The position numbers and the translations under genes are program-made. This document shows, piece after piece, positions 1-5,098 of a stretch of DNA of 6,926 nucleotides. Within the stretch, counting starts at the first letter, position 1; every line of letters begins with the position of its first letter. Below the pieces are notes generated by a model, which saw only the letters and a list, made by a program, of their open reading frames with translations, did no database searches and was not told the origin of the DNA. The stretch is taken from assembly GCA_013693955.1 (NCBI GenBank), contig CP059265.1, positions 805,173 to 812,098 on the forward strand, in the 5' to 3' direction. Origin of the DNA: Candidatus Thiothrix singaporensis (GTDB lineage: Bacteria; Pseudomonadota; Gammaproteobacteria; Thiotrichales; Thiotrichaceae).

Positions 1-312
1 TACGCGGATATACTCCTTCAATCGATGTAGAAAGGCCGGGATACTTTCACTGACAGTAACAGGTTCATGCTTCACACCAGCAACAATGTCAGTAATCGCC
101 TTGTTGTATTCATACACGATAGGTAAAGCATCCGTTCTGTTACCACCACCATTCGCTATCTTCATCACATTACGTTTCAAAGCAGCCAATTCCCTATCAG
201 CTTTATCCTTGTTGTCCCCCATCAGGTTAAATTCCCGATAGAACATCACGTCATCAATCAGCAGTTTCCACAGTTCTACAGGGTCGATATTTGTTTTCAC
301 GATTGTATTCAT
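1..312 (-). CDS. Unknown protein, paralogue of the 430-944 gene (C-terminus outside window)
   Basis: The 104 visible codons start at an ATG (310-312) with AGAGGT eight bases upstream, and the reading frame stays open to the window edge, so the C-terminus is missing. The protein is soluble and rich in charged helices, with no membrane segment or catalytic motif that I recognise. Its residues 13-80 align with the gene at 430-944. Shared features are LW near the start, an EF-L-G patch, an LKR patch, and a YNKAI-D patch with the same spacing once that gene's frameshift is corrected. The two are therefore tandem paralogues on one strand, separated by a 117-nt hairpin-rich leader. This copy shows no frameshift in the visible part and may be the functional one. 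I cannot name the family. Confidence 0.8.
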   Translation of the reverse strand, partial: MNTIVKTNIDPVELWKLLIDDVMFYREFNLMGDNKDKADRELAALKRNVMKIANGGGNRTDALPIVYEYNKAITDIVAGVKHEPVTVSESIPAFLHRLKEYIRV

Positions 313-334
313 AATGTCAGACCTCTAAATGCTA

Positions 335-377
335 GGCACAGTGAGGCGCAACCTGAGCGTTAAGCTGAGGTTGTGCC
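335..377 (-). promoter_or_regulatory. Leader hairpin with two alternative pairings before the 312 gene
   Basis: A 10-bp stem (345-354 with 368-377, one G-U wobble) encloses a further 3-bp AGC/GCT stem. On the minus strand its 5' arm begins GGCACA, and this 6-mer can instead pair with TGTGCC from positions 335-340. The two pairings exclude each other, as in an attenuator or translational switch. No T-run follows, so this is not an ordinary terminator. It lies 23-65 nt upstream of the ATG at 312. Confidence 0.45.
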
Positions 378-402
378 GTATTAAGAAGGGAATAGTTCTT
401 CC

Positions 403-426
403 GTCTTCCTGCTTTAGCAGGAGGAC
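403..426 (-). terminator. Strong hairpin just after the 430-944 gene
   Basis: A 10-bp stem (403-412 with 417-426, one wobble pair) has a 4-nt loop, TTTA on the plus strand. It begins three bases beyond the stop codon at 430-432. There is no U-tract, so it may be an mRNA-stabilising or processing hairpin rather than a rho-independent terminator. Confidence 0.4.
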
Positions 427-429
427 AAA

Positions 430-944
430 TCAGAAACTATCAGGACTGGAAGAAATAGGTTTTGAAGTGACGTGTAATGTTTCACAATCGGGCATGACTT
501 CATAGTTAAAGTAAGCGCCGCCACTCTTCCACTGAACACTCACCACATCACCAGTAGAAAGGTGCATAGGATCAAGCGCATCCATCTTTACATCAGTAGC
601 ACTTCTAAACAAATCCCAAATAGAAGCTCTTTTGATAAGTTCATCACTATGAATCTTTGTCCACGGTTCAAATATATCAGCCAATAAATCATTAATGGCC
701 TTGTTGTACTTAAACACCTCTCTCAAGGCTTCATTCTGGTTCCTTTAGAAAGAGAAATGCGCCATATCCTACGTTTCAATTCATGTAGATACCTTTCTGC
801 TTTAGCTTGACGTTCACCTTGCAGGCTAAACTCACCAACAAAGTACACTTCCTCCTTAACAGAATCCCACAGTTTAATACCTGCATTCTTTTGGGCTTTA
901 GTGGGTTTAGACTTTTTGACTGTTTCAGTTGTTTGAGATTTCAT
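430..944 (-). pseudogene. Unknown protein, paralogue of the 1-312 gene, split by a -1 frameshift
   Basis: The ATG at 942-944 has AAAGGTG eight bases upstream. The first frame reads to a TGA at 723-725. The continuation lies in the -1 frame and ends with TGA at 430-432. If the frame changes at the AAA codon (744-746), the join reads ISLSKRNQNEALREVFKYNKAI in two parts (ISLSK, then RNQNEALREVFKYNKAI). That aligns without gaps to the neighbouring paralogue's IANGGGNRTDALPIVYEYNKAI region. The -1 frame has a stop directly upstream of the join, so the continuation cannot start further back. The rebuilt protein is about 171 residues, charged and soluble, of unknown function. The cause may be a lost A in an A-run, real decay, a sequencing error, or programmed -1 frameshifting at TCTAAAGG; the first three seem likelier. 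Confidence 0.7.
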
Positions 945-973
945 AACAATCACCTTTCATTTTTAATGGGCAT

Positions 974-1003
974 AAAAAGGCCGCAGAATCTCTTCTACAG
1001 CCT
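974..1003 (-). terminator. Intrinsic terminator of the membrane-protein operon
   Basis: On the minus strand an 11-bp stem (two G-U wobbles) with a GAGA tetraloop is followed directly by TTTTT. It lies between the last gene of the membrane operon (ending at 1086) and the gene starting at 944. It could fully separate the two units or act as a leaky attenuator, because the next RBS and ATG begin only about 25 nt further on. Confidence 0.75.
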
Positions 1004-1085
1004 TCACGTTATTAACCAATAGCAGAGTAACCCTAAGAGCTATTAAACGCCTTAGAAGCCCTCACAATGAGAATCAGACATACAT

Positions 1086-1517
1086 TTAAGCTGCCGCTTT
1101 AGTTCTTCCTCCAAATAAGAACGAACCAATGAACTTAACAGCACCACCAAAGAAATCAGCAATCCCTTTCCTGAGTTCCTCACCAAATGATGCAGCATCC
1201 ACTTCAGGTTCTATAGTCTCAATCCAGAACCCTAATGTTTTACTTCTTAATTTGGATAGACTCCACCGAATACGTTTACCGCCTTTAAACTTCCTGATAG
1301 CAATAAGCACCATAGGAAATAAAACAGCAGCAAGAGAGTTAGCCATAAACGCTATAAAGGACGTTCCAGCCAATAGCATATTCACCAGAATCACTATCTC
1401 AAATAACAAGCTAAACAGTTCGGCATGACCCGCTACATATTTAGCAAAGGGTAAATGATTCATGGATTGATAGGAGCCATAAGTAATCACTACAGCAGCA
1501 AATAACAGGTATATCAT
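1086..1517 (-). CDS. Multi-pass membrane protein, last gene of five-gene operon
   Basis: This encodes 143 residues with hydrophobic segments at about 2-17, 33-55 and 57-75. A strongly basic stretch (about 76-93, with KFKGGKRIRW) follows, and by the positive-inside rule it should be cytoplasmic. Residues 112-136 form a second hydrophobic or amphipathic region containing FFGG and FLFGG glycine patches. The start is an ATG at 1515-1517 with AAAGGAG eight bases upstream. It overlaps the stop of the preceding gene as ATGA, which suggests translational coupling. An intrinsic terminator follows at 974-1003. I do not recognise the family. Membrane location is firm; possible roles such as envelope channel, pilus or phage membrane component, or superinfection exclusion are only guesses. 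Confidence 0.8.
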   Translation of the reverse strand: MIYLLFAAVVITYGSYQSMNHLPFAKYVAGHAELFSLLFEIVILVNMLLAGTSFIAFMANSLAAVLFPMVLIAIRKFKGGKRIRWSLSKLRSKTLGFWIETIEPEVDAASFGEELRKGIADFFGGAVKFIGSFLFGGRTKAAA

Positions 1518-1750
1518 AACGATACTCCTTTCAAACGATTAACAAAGGCACTGAACCCAAAAGTAATTTTCACTAATGAGAACAGCACAAAGCAGGTTAT
1601 CCCCATTTCAATCATGTAACTGGAAATAAGGAAAACCGGCGCAATGATTCCCATAGGAACAGACAGGAACATTAATAAGTAAGACATTCCATTAAGAAGA
1701 ATGCCAGCGCCCAAGAAAAAGACGCTTAACAGATTCAGATCATTTAACAT
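1514..1750 (-). CDS. Small integral membrane protein
   Basis: This encodes 78 residues, almost entirely hydrophobic. Segments lie at about 6-30 and 33-68, giving two or three membrane passes, and the protein ends in a short basic tail (NRLKGVSL). The ATG at 1748-1750 has GAGGT six bases upstream. The gap to the preceding stop is 16 nt, and the gene overlaps the next one by 4 nt. It contains no cysteine pair, signal peptidase site or catalytic motif that I can see. Its size and position between two other membrane genes suggest a subunit of the same complex. Function is unknown. Confidence 0.78.
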   Translation of the reverse strand: MLNDLNLLSVFFLGAGILLNGMSYLLMFLSVPMGIIAPVFLISSYMIEMGITCFVLFSLVKITFGFSAFVNRLKGVSL

Positions 1751-1766
1751 TTTGATACCTCACATT

Positions 1767-2087
1767 TTAACCAAGACAATGCGTTAAACCCTTGGCATTT
1801 AACATATCCGTGAATTCAACACTCAACAGAAGGTAAGTACCAAGATAAAACAGGATAGACAGCACAACAGTTCCAATTAAAGAACCCATTGATAACAGGT
1901 ATGCACTACCCACATTTAACAAAAACGCGCTAACCAATCCCCTTAACGGATGTTGATAAGCCTTGTATGCACCATTCACTTTTGACATAAAGAATGGCGT
2001 TATCAAAGCAAGGTAAATCACACGGTTATTGAATCGCACAGAGGGCTTACCTAAATAAACTCTCAAAGCACCAAATAGATTTAACAT
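1767..2087 (-). CDS. Membrane protein with three predicted passes
   Basis: This encodes 106 residues, with hydrophobic segments at about 22-36, 49-66 and 68-91. The amino-terminal 20 residues are moderately basic. I chose the ATG at 2085-2087 over an in-frame GTG one codon earlier for two reasons. It overlaps the previous stop as TGATG, and it sits seven bases after AAGGAG. It is the first of three consecutive membrane-protein genes. No recognisable family motif is visible, so only the membrane location is supported. Confidence 0.78.
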   Translation of the reverse strand: MLNLFGALRVYLGKPSVRFNNRVIYLALITPFFMSKVNGAYKAYQHPLRGLVSAFLLNVGSAYLLSMGSLIGTVVLSILFYLGTYLLLSVEFTDMLNAKGLTHCLG

Positions 2088-2485
2088 CACACGTCTCCTT
2101 TTGTTTTGTATGAATTGACCATTGCCATAAATTCAGGGGTGTATCTCCCACTCACGACAATACGGTTAATCAGTTCTTGCAGTTCAGACTTGCTCAGAAC
2201 AAATCTCCGTTCATTGGCTCTCGATACCAAGAAATCCTGGTATTGCTTACTTCTGGCAATTGCTTGGTAACGGGAAAGCTCCTTGCCGTGCAGGATACAT
2301 TTGTCATGATTCAAAGCCGTTTTAAGCATGTTAGGGGTTAGCTTGAACTCACCCACCACAGCAGCAAAGTCATTGATTGTCAGTGCTATCTTCTCCTCAG
2401 ATGACAGTTCACCAACTTGTTCCTGTTCTTCACCAGACAAGTGCGGCAACACCAACACATCAGCAGTATCACTTTCTTCGCTCAT
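2087..2485 (-). CDS. Soluble unknown protein in the membrane operon
   Basis: This encodes 132 residues with no hydrophobic segment. The first ~35 residues are acidic and low-complexity (MSEESDTADV, GEEQEQ, LSSEEK), followed by a mostly helical, mixed-charge region to the end. The start overlaps the upstream stop as ATGA and has no good Shine-Dalgarno sequence (only weak AACTGAG), so it is probably translated by coupling. It is the only clearly cytosolic product between the amphipathic first gene and the three membrane proteins. It could be their cytoplasmic partner or an adaptor, but that is inference from gene order. I do not recognise the family. Confidence 0.78.
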   Translation of the reverse strand: MSEESDTADVLVLPHLSGEEQEQVGELSSEEKIALTINDFAAVVGEFKLTPNMLKTALNHDKCILHGKELSRYQAIARSKQYQDFLVSRANERRFVLSKSELQELINRIVVSGRYTPEFMAMVNSYKTKGDV

Positions 2486-2793
2486 CGGCTCAGTTGCTTC
2501 ATCCTTGAAAACAAACGCACCAGTTTCCTTGTTGATAAAAAGTTCCTGACACGTTCATATCCTTCCTTCAGAACGAAACCACCAGCATTAACAGCATCCT
2601 TGGTTTTCTGAACCACATAATCAGAAACCTCCTTAACTTTCTTAACCACAGTCCGGCTTTTATTTACTACATAAGCCTTCACCTGATGGTACTTGTTAAC
2701 GACATAAAACTTTGTCTGATTGCCTTTCTCTTTCAAATAAGCAACCAGCTCTTCATAGACTTCCAAGAAAGTCCATTCGCCTGTAATAGACAT
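2482..2793 (-). CDS. Amphipathic-helix protein, first gene of the membrane operon
   Basis: This encodes 103 residues from the ATG at 2791-2793, which has AGAGGT five to six bases upstream. An in-frame upstream extension (to 2952) exists but runs through the leader hairpins, so I rejected it. The core (about 26-90) is a long basic helix with recurring units: YVVNK, AYVVNK, TVVKKVKEV, YVVQKTKDAV. Valines repeat against lysine-rich faces, the pattern of helices that lie on membranes (compare the 11-residue KTKEGV-type repeats of synuclein, an analogy of pattern only). There is no transmembrane segment or signal peptide. It may coat or sense a membrane surface. The leader upstream carries an attenuator-like terminator and a copy of the structured repeat. 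Confidence 0.75.
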   Translation of the reverse strand: MSITGEWTFLEVYEELVAYLKEKGNQTKFYVVNKYHQVKAYVVNKSRTVVKKVKEVSDYVVQKTKDAVNAGGFVLKEGYERVRNFLSTRKLVRLFSRMKQLSR

Positions 2794-2818
2794 AAAACTA
2801 CCTCTATTGATTGAACAT

Positions 2819-2853
2819 AAAAAGGCCATCGTTTCACCAGGAAACTGATAGCC
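2819..2853 (-). terminator. Attenuator-like terminator in the leader of the membrane operon
   Basis: On the minus strand a 12-bp stem (2841-2853 with 2824-2835; one bulged A, one wobble) with a 5-nt loop is followed by TTTTT. It lies only about 25 nt upstream of the first gene's ATG, so it can only act on transcription entering that gene. The conserved repeat core (2854-2878) abuts its 5' side. Confidence 0.6.
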
Positions 2854-2904
2854 GTCTAGTCCTCTTGAGGACGTGAACAGATTGACAATCCTTTTATGAT
2901 TGTC
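2854..2904. repeat. Structured repeat, copy 1
   Basis: The 25-nt core at 2854-2878 has the pattern GTCTAGTCCT-N4-A-GGACGTGAAC. GTCCT pairs with AGGAC; in this copy the stem extends to GTCCTC/GAGGAC. Five bases later a second perfect 7-bp hairpin (2884-2890 with 2898-2904) has a sequence unlike the second hairpins of the other copies. It lies in the leader of the minus-strand operon. Which strand is functional is not known. Confidence 0.7.
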
Positions 2905-2928
2905 TCTCTGTATTGGGGTGTAGGGGGC

Positions 2929-2940
2929 ATGTTTAAACAT
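2929..2940. promoter_or_regulatory. 12-bp perfect palindrome
   Basis: ATGTTTAAACAT reads identically on both strands, and GGGTGTA (2916-2922) with TACACCC (2940-2946) forms a wider, offset inverted repeat around it. It lies in the divergent control region, so it may be a protein-binding site or a leader hairpin. Confidence 0.35.
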
Positions 2941-2954
2941 ACACCCGTACAATT

Positions 2955-2977
2955 ATTAACCACATACGGTAGTTAAT
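2955..2977. promoter_or_regulatory. Candidate operator between the divergent operons
   Basis: Inverted repeat ATTAACCAC-N5-GTAGTTAAT has 9-bp arms with one mismatch. Centre-to-centre arm spacing is 14 bp, close to what a dimeric HTH regulator could span. An AATAAT hexamer on the minus strand (2952-2957) could be a -10 element overlapped by the site, but I see no good -35. This suggests, without proving, repression of the minus-strand operon. Confidence 0.45.
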
Positions 2978-3090
2978 CACACCAGGACAATGTTCAAAGT
3001 CTTATGGTTTTAAAGCACCCTGGGGGCACTGAGATTACCTTTCAAATTCAATTCAAAAGGCTGCCTCCCAAAATATAATATATATATTTT

Positions 3091-3119
3091 TTGACCTACA
3101 TATGATTTTCGATTAACTT
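3091..3119 (+). promoter_or_regulatory. Candidate sigma-70 promoter for the plus-strand operon
   Basis: TTGACC (3091-3096), a 17-bp spacer and a weak TAACTT -10 (3114-3119) follow an AT-only stretch (about 3070-3090) that could act as an UP element. A transcript would start near 3125, i.e. at the first base of repeat copy 2. Confidence 0.4.
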
Positions 3120-3124
3120 AATAA

Positions 3125-3182
3125 GTCTAGTCCTATCCATGACGTGAACATCCTCATGACCTTACAGGTCAATCGTCATGTA
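3125..3182. repeat. Structured repeat, copy 2
   Basis: The core at 3125-3149 has one change (TGAC for GGAC), which breaks one pair of the stem. Seven bases later TGACC/GGTCA (3157-3161, 3167-3171) forms a hairpin; CATGAC/GTCATG (3155-3160, 3175-3180) is an overlapping alternative. ATCGTCATGTA (3172-3182) matches 9 of 11 bases at the same place in copy 3. This copy would form the 5' leader of the 3218 gene. Confidence 0.7.
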
Positions 3183-3217
3183 GAGAAATAAAGAAAAGAA
3201 CCAAAGGGGATTTAATA

Positions 3218-3739
3218 ATGAGTAAGTTATTTGACGATATGGATAAACAGCAATTTGTTTATCACCACCATTTTGACAGTTACATAGACCGTGTATACGA
3301 AAACAATGCAGAAAATTCATTGAAAAGAATGAATAGATTATGGCCAACAGCTTATAAGGATATTTACCTGTCAGAAAGGAAAATCGGGTCATTTACCGTT
3401 AATGCAGGCACAGGGGAAATCATTAGGGAGCCAATGCTTCCAACTCCAATAGCAGGAACACTGAGAACAGGACAAAAGGAAAGAATCAGGGCTACCGCAG
3501 ATGGCAGAAAGAAACGTCACATGGGGAGTGAGTTTGCCGAGCGACTTAAGAATGGTGGATATGAAAAGGAATTCAAGAAATGGGGAACAAGGGCAGGATC
3601 TACTTTAGGTGCTGCATTTGCTAAATGGTCATGGAAAAGGTTAGCCGGTATTGGTGCTGGAGCCGCTACAGCAGGTTTGGCAGTGGGTTTATATTCCGGT
3701 AGGACAGTTAATGATGATGATGAAGACAGGAGGAGATAA
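3218..3739 (+). CDS. C-terminally membrane-anchored basic protein, unknown
   Basis: This encodes 173 residues from an ATG with AAGGGGA seven bases upstream. The N-terminal ~60 residues are polar and aromatic, with a HHH cluster at 16-18. Residues 61-122 are strongly basic (KERIRATADGRKKRH) and could contact nucleic acid. A glycine/alanine-rich hydrophobic segment (about 143-160, LAGIGAGAATAGLAVGLY) follows, then a short charged tail, NDDDEDRRR. That is a tail-anchor layout with most of the protein probably cytoplasmic. There is no signal peptide and no recognised domain. The stop overlaps the next start as TAATG, so the two are probably co-translated. It is the first gene of the plus-strand set, divergent from the membrane operon. 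Confidence 0.8.
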   Translation: MSKLFDDMDKQQFVYHHHFDSYIDRVYENNAENSLKRMNRLWPTAYKDIYLSERKIGSFTVNAGTGEIIREPMLPTPIAGTLRTGQKERIRATADGRKKRHMGSEFAERLKNGGYEKEFKKWGTRAGSTLGAAFAKWSWKRLAGIGAGAATAGLAVGLYSGRTVNDDDEDRRR

Positions 3740-3978
3740 TGTTTACATGCCGCCAATACATTTCATTACAAGTCAAACTCGGAAAGCTGGATAAGAGCCA
3801 TTACTTTGACAAGAGCTTCATGCAGAAATACAGACTCAGATGCAAACAGGTAGCTACAAGTGAAGGTGTTGATATTACCAAGAAGCGCCACTTTAACAGT
3901 CTCAATGGCAAGTCTTCAAATATTTACCCGGAAACTATTTTACAGAAAGCACTGGATTCTATTCTCAGTGAGGTTTGA
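3739..3978 (+). CDS. Small basic protein, unknown
   Basis: This encodes 79 residues. The start overlaps the preceding stop (TAATG), and a very good AGGAGG lies five bases upstream inside the previous gene's last codons. The sequence is basic and tyrosine-rich, with mostly helical character (residues 12-42 and 60-79), two cysteines (4 and 35) and no hydrophobic segment. A small nucleic-acid-binding protein is possible but no motif proves it. It is followed by ~190 nt of AT-rich noncoding DNA with a new candidate promoter. Confidence 0.7.
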   Translation: MFTCRQYISLQVKLGKLDKSHYFDKSFMQKYRLRCKQVATSEGVDITKKRHFNSLNGKSSNIYPETILQKALDSILSEV

Positions 3979-3990
3979 ACCTTCAATACA

Positions 3991-4019
3991 TTGACACCAC
4001 CACAACATATAGTTATTTT
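3991..4019 (+). promoter_or_regulatory. Candidate sigma-70 promoter
   Basis: A perfect -35 TTGACA (3991-3996), a 17-bp spacer and a -10-like TATTTT (4014-4019) lie just downstream of the 3739-3978 gene. It would transcribe the small-gene cluster beginning at 4169 or 4219. Confidence 0.5.
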
Positions 4020-4168
4020 TATTAATTGAATACTATATATAGCACTGTAGCATAAATGCAATAAGATTATACACAAACGTGGTTTAAGCACTACCAGTAA
4101 ACACAAGGGAATCGCGCCATACTTCCCTACAGGATATAAAACTAAAACCCAAAAGTTCGGATAAAAAA

Positions 4169-4222
4169 ATGATGAAAAACAGAGCAAGACGTATATGGTT
4201 TAACTTCAGGAAGAACAAATGA
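4169..4222 (+). CDS. Possible 17-aa leader peptide
   Basis: ATGATG starts a 17-codon basic reading frame (MMKNRARRIWFNFRKNK) whose stop overlaps the ATG of the next gene as ATGA. There is no clear Shine-Dalgarno. The overlap fits the coupling style of this cluster, but the length makes chance likely. Confidence 0.25.
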   Translation: MMKNRARRIWFNFRKNK

Positions 4223-4488
4223 ATTATGATTTAATAACATTCAACAGACAACCACTTAGATTCACCAGCATAAAAGGTGAACCATATGTATCACTCTCAG
4301 ATGTACTGACCATTGCAAACACTAAAAGGCCGGATAATCTTACAACCATAAACAGTAGCATCATTACCGAATATGGTTATAACCCAATAGAACTGATTTC
4401 AGTTACGGATGCCATTGAACTTATTAAAAGCTCCAACAAAAGCAATACCAAACTGATTACAATTTTAGAAAGTAGAGTTACCCATTAA
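4219..4488 (+). CDS. Bro-N-like phage antirepressor domain protein (short)
   Basis: This encodes 89 residues with AGGAAG five bases before the ATG. The first ~35 residues (LITFNRQPLRFTSIKGEPYVSLSDV in outline) resemble the start of Bro-N domains: a beta strand 'F-x-G-x-x-(I/L)R', a second strand with 'G-E-P-(Y/W)-(V/F)', then an 'S-DV' helix. Bro-N proteins are DNA-binding antirepressors of phages and large DNA viruses. The family's usual domain is ~100 residues, often with a C-terminal second domain; here there is none. The tail (72-89) is weakly conserved in character. The stop overlaps the next ATG (TAATG). The assignment rests on pattern recognition only, so confidence in the family is moderate and in the gene good. 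Confidence 0.6.
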   Translation: MNYDLITFNRQPLRFTSIKGEPYVSLSDVLTIANTKRPDNLTTINSSIITEYGYNPIELISVTDAIELIKSSNKSNTKLITILESRVTH

Positions 4489-4583
4489 TGCCAATGAAAA
4501 CATTAACCGTTAGATTCCCTGGAACGATGAACAAAAGCCTACAGAAGACGATTACAAGTGCAACAAAAGGCGCAAATGATTGA
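4488..4583 (+). CDS. Ribbon-helix-helix-like peptide, apparently truncated
   Basis: This encodes 31 residues starting within the previous stop (TAATG). The core KTLTVRFPGTMNKSLQKTITSATKG has the look of the first strand and helix A of Arc/MetJ-type ribbon-helix-helix repressors (K-T-L-T-V-R-F-P followed by a helix), but helix B is absent. The RHH minimum is about 45 residues, so this copy cannot form a normal dimer. Its stop overlaps the first copy of the duplicated 'ATGATTGA' start (4576), so the truncation may date from that rearrangement. There is no strong Shine-Dalgarno, and coupling to the 4219 gene is likely if it is translated. Confidence 0.45.
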   Translation: MPMKTLTVRFPGTMNKSLQKTITSATKGAND

Positions 4584-4689
4584 GTTGAGCCTTCACGAAC
4601 ACTGGGTAGTCTGCGTAGCAGTGCTAGACGCAAGTCTATGTCACTCGTGGACGAGACTTCGACACTCCTGTCGGAGACTTAAAGAATGA
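4576..4689 (+). CDS. 37-aa gene, short paralogue of the start of the next gene
   Basis: The reading frame begins MIELSLHEHW and the next gene begins MIELTLYEHF. The underlying DNA differs mostly at silent or conservative positions, which points to two diverged coding copies rather than chance. AAAAGG lies five bases upstream. The end contains two 7-codon repeats, HSWTRLR and HSCRRLK. Its stop overlaps the next ATG as ATGA. The DNA from ~4600 is more G+C-rich than its surroundings and full of hairpins, so part of the gene may instead serve as a structured RNA or translational switch for the next gene. Confidence 0.45.
   Translation: MIELSLHEHWVVCVAVLDASLCHSWTRLRHSCRRLKE
4612..4676 (+). other. 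Hairpin cluster that covers the ribosome binding site of the 4686 gene
   Basis: Stems visible are TGCGT/ACGCA (4612-4616, 4628-4632) with an inner AGC/GCT, an alternative TAGAC-GCAA-GTCTA (4625-4638), CTCGT/ACGAG (4644-4655), and either CGACA/TGTCG (4660-4673) or CTCC/GGAG (4665-4676). GGAG at 4673-4676 is the only good Shine-Dalgarno for the ATG at 4686, nine bases away. Ribosomes reading the 37-aa gene would open it, so it is a natural coupling device. Confidence 0.5.
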
Positions 4690-4988
4690 TTGAACTGACC
4701 CTCTATGAGCATTTTATATTGAACTGTTTAGTCCGTAATCGCGCACACTTCTTTTACGACTCTATTGATTATAAAAACGCGCCGGACATTAACACCCTAC
4801 AGGATTTGTATCTTGAACATTTCCAAAGCTTACTTGGTCAACCAGTCAAAGTTGCAAAAGCTGACAGTGCTGATGTGATAGAAAACAGGTCAAACACCAT
4901 TATTGATAAACTGCTTGGGAATGATGCAAATAGCTATAAAACCAGCAAGCATAGGAAAGCCAACTTTCAGGTCATTGATGTATGCTGA
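4686..4988 (+). CDS. Unknown 100-aa protein
   Basis: The start overlaps the previous stop (ATGA), and GGAG at 4673-4676 lies nine bases upstream inside a hairpin. The first ~25 residues are amphipathic (MIELTLYEHFILNCLVRNRAHFFYDSID in outline), followed by a helical region with DLYLEHFQSLLG (about 42-52). The remainder is polar, with no transmembrane segment. I do not recognise the family. The preceding 37-aa frame is a partial copy of its beginning, so this locus has duplicated and decayed at least once. Stop at 4986-4988; 110 nt then separate it from the next gene. Confidence 0.65.
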   Translation: MIELTLYEHFILNCLVRNRAHFFYDSIDYKNAPDINTLQDLYLEHFQSLLGQPVKVAKADSADVIENRSNTIIDKLLGNDANSYKTSKHRKANFQVIDVC

Positions 4989-5098
4989 ACAGGATAATTT
5001 GTTAATTATACTCACCACTTGTCAGTTGCCACTTACTAACCGTACTGGCTTTGTGCTATTTGTTTCACTCCCAAACAATCATACAAGAAGGTGAATCT

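Noticed and set aside
807..1022. 71-aa plus-strand frame
   Set aside because: It is antisense to the 430-944 gene and crosses the terminator at 974-1003; no RBS.
2854..2904. Repeat core read as a hammerhead ribozyme
   Set aside because: The layout of a stem followed by GUGAAC is superficially similar, but the required CUGANGA and GAAA core bases and a cleavage site are absent.
2794..2952. N-terminal extension of the first membrane-operon gene to 2952
   Set aside because: It would run through the terminator hairpin and the repeat core and lacks a good RBS, whereas the ATG at 2793 has AGAGGT.
3924..4187. Hydrophobic 87-aa minus-strand frame opposite the 3979-4187 spacer
   Set aside because: It overlaps the end of the 3739 gene, has no RBS, and its hydrophobicity follows from AT-rich antisense DNA.
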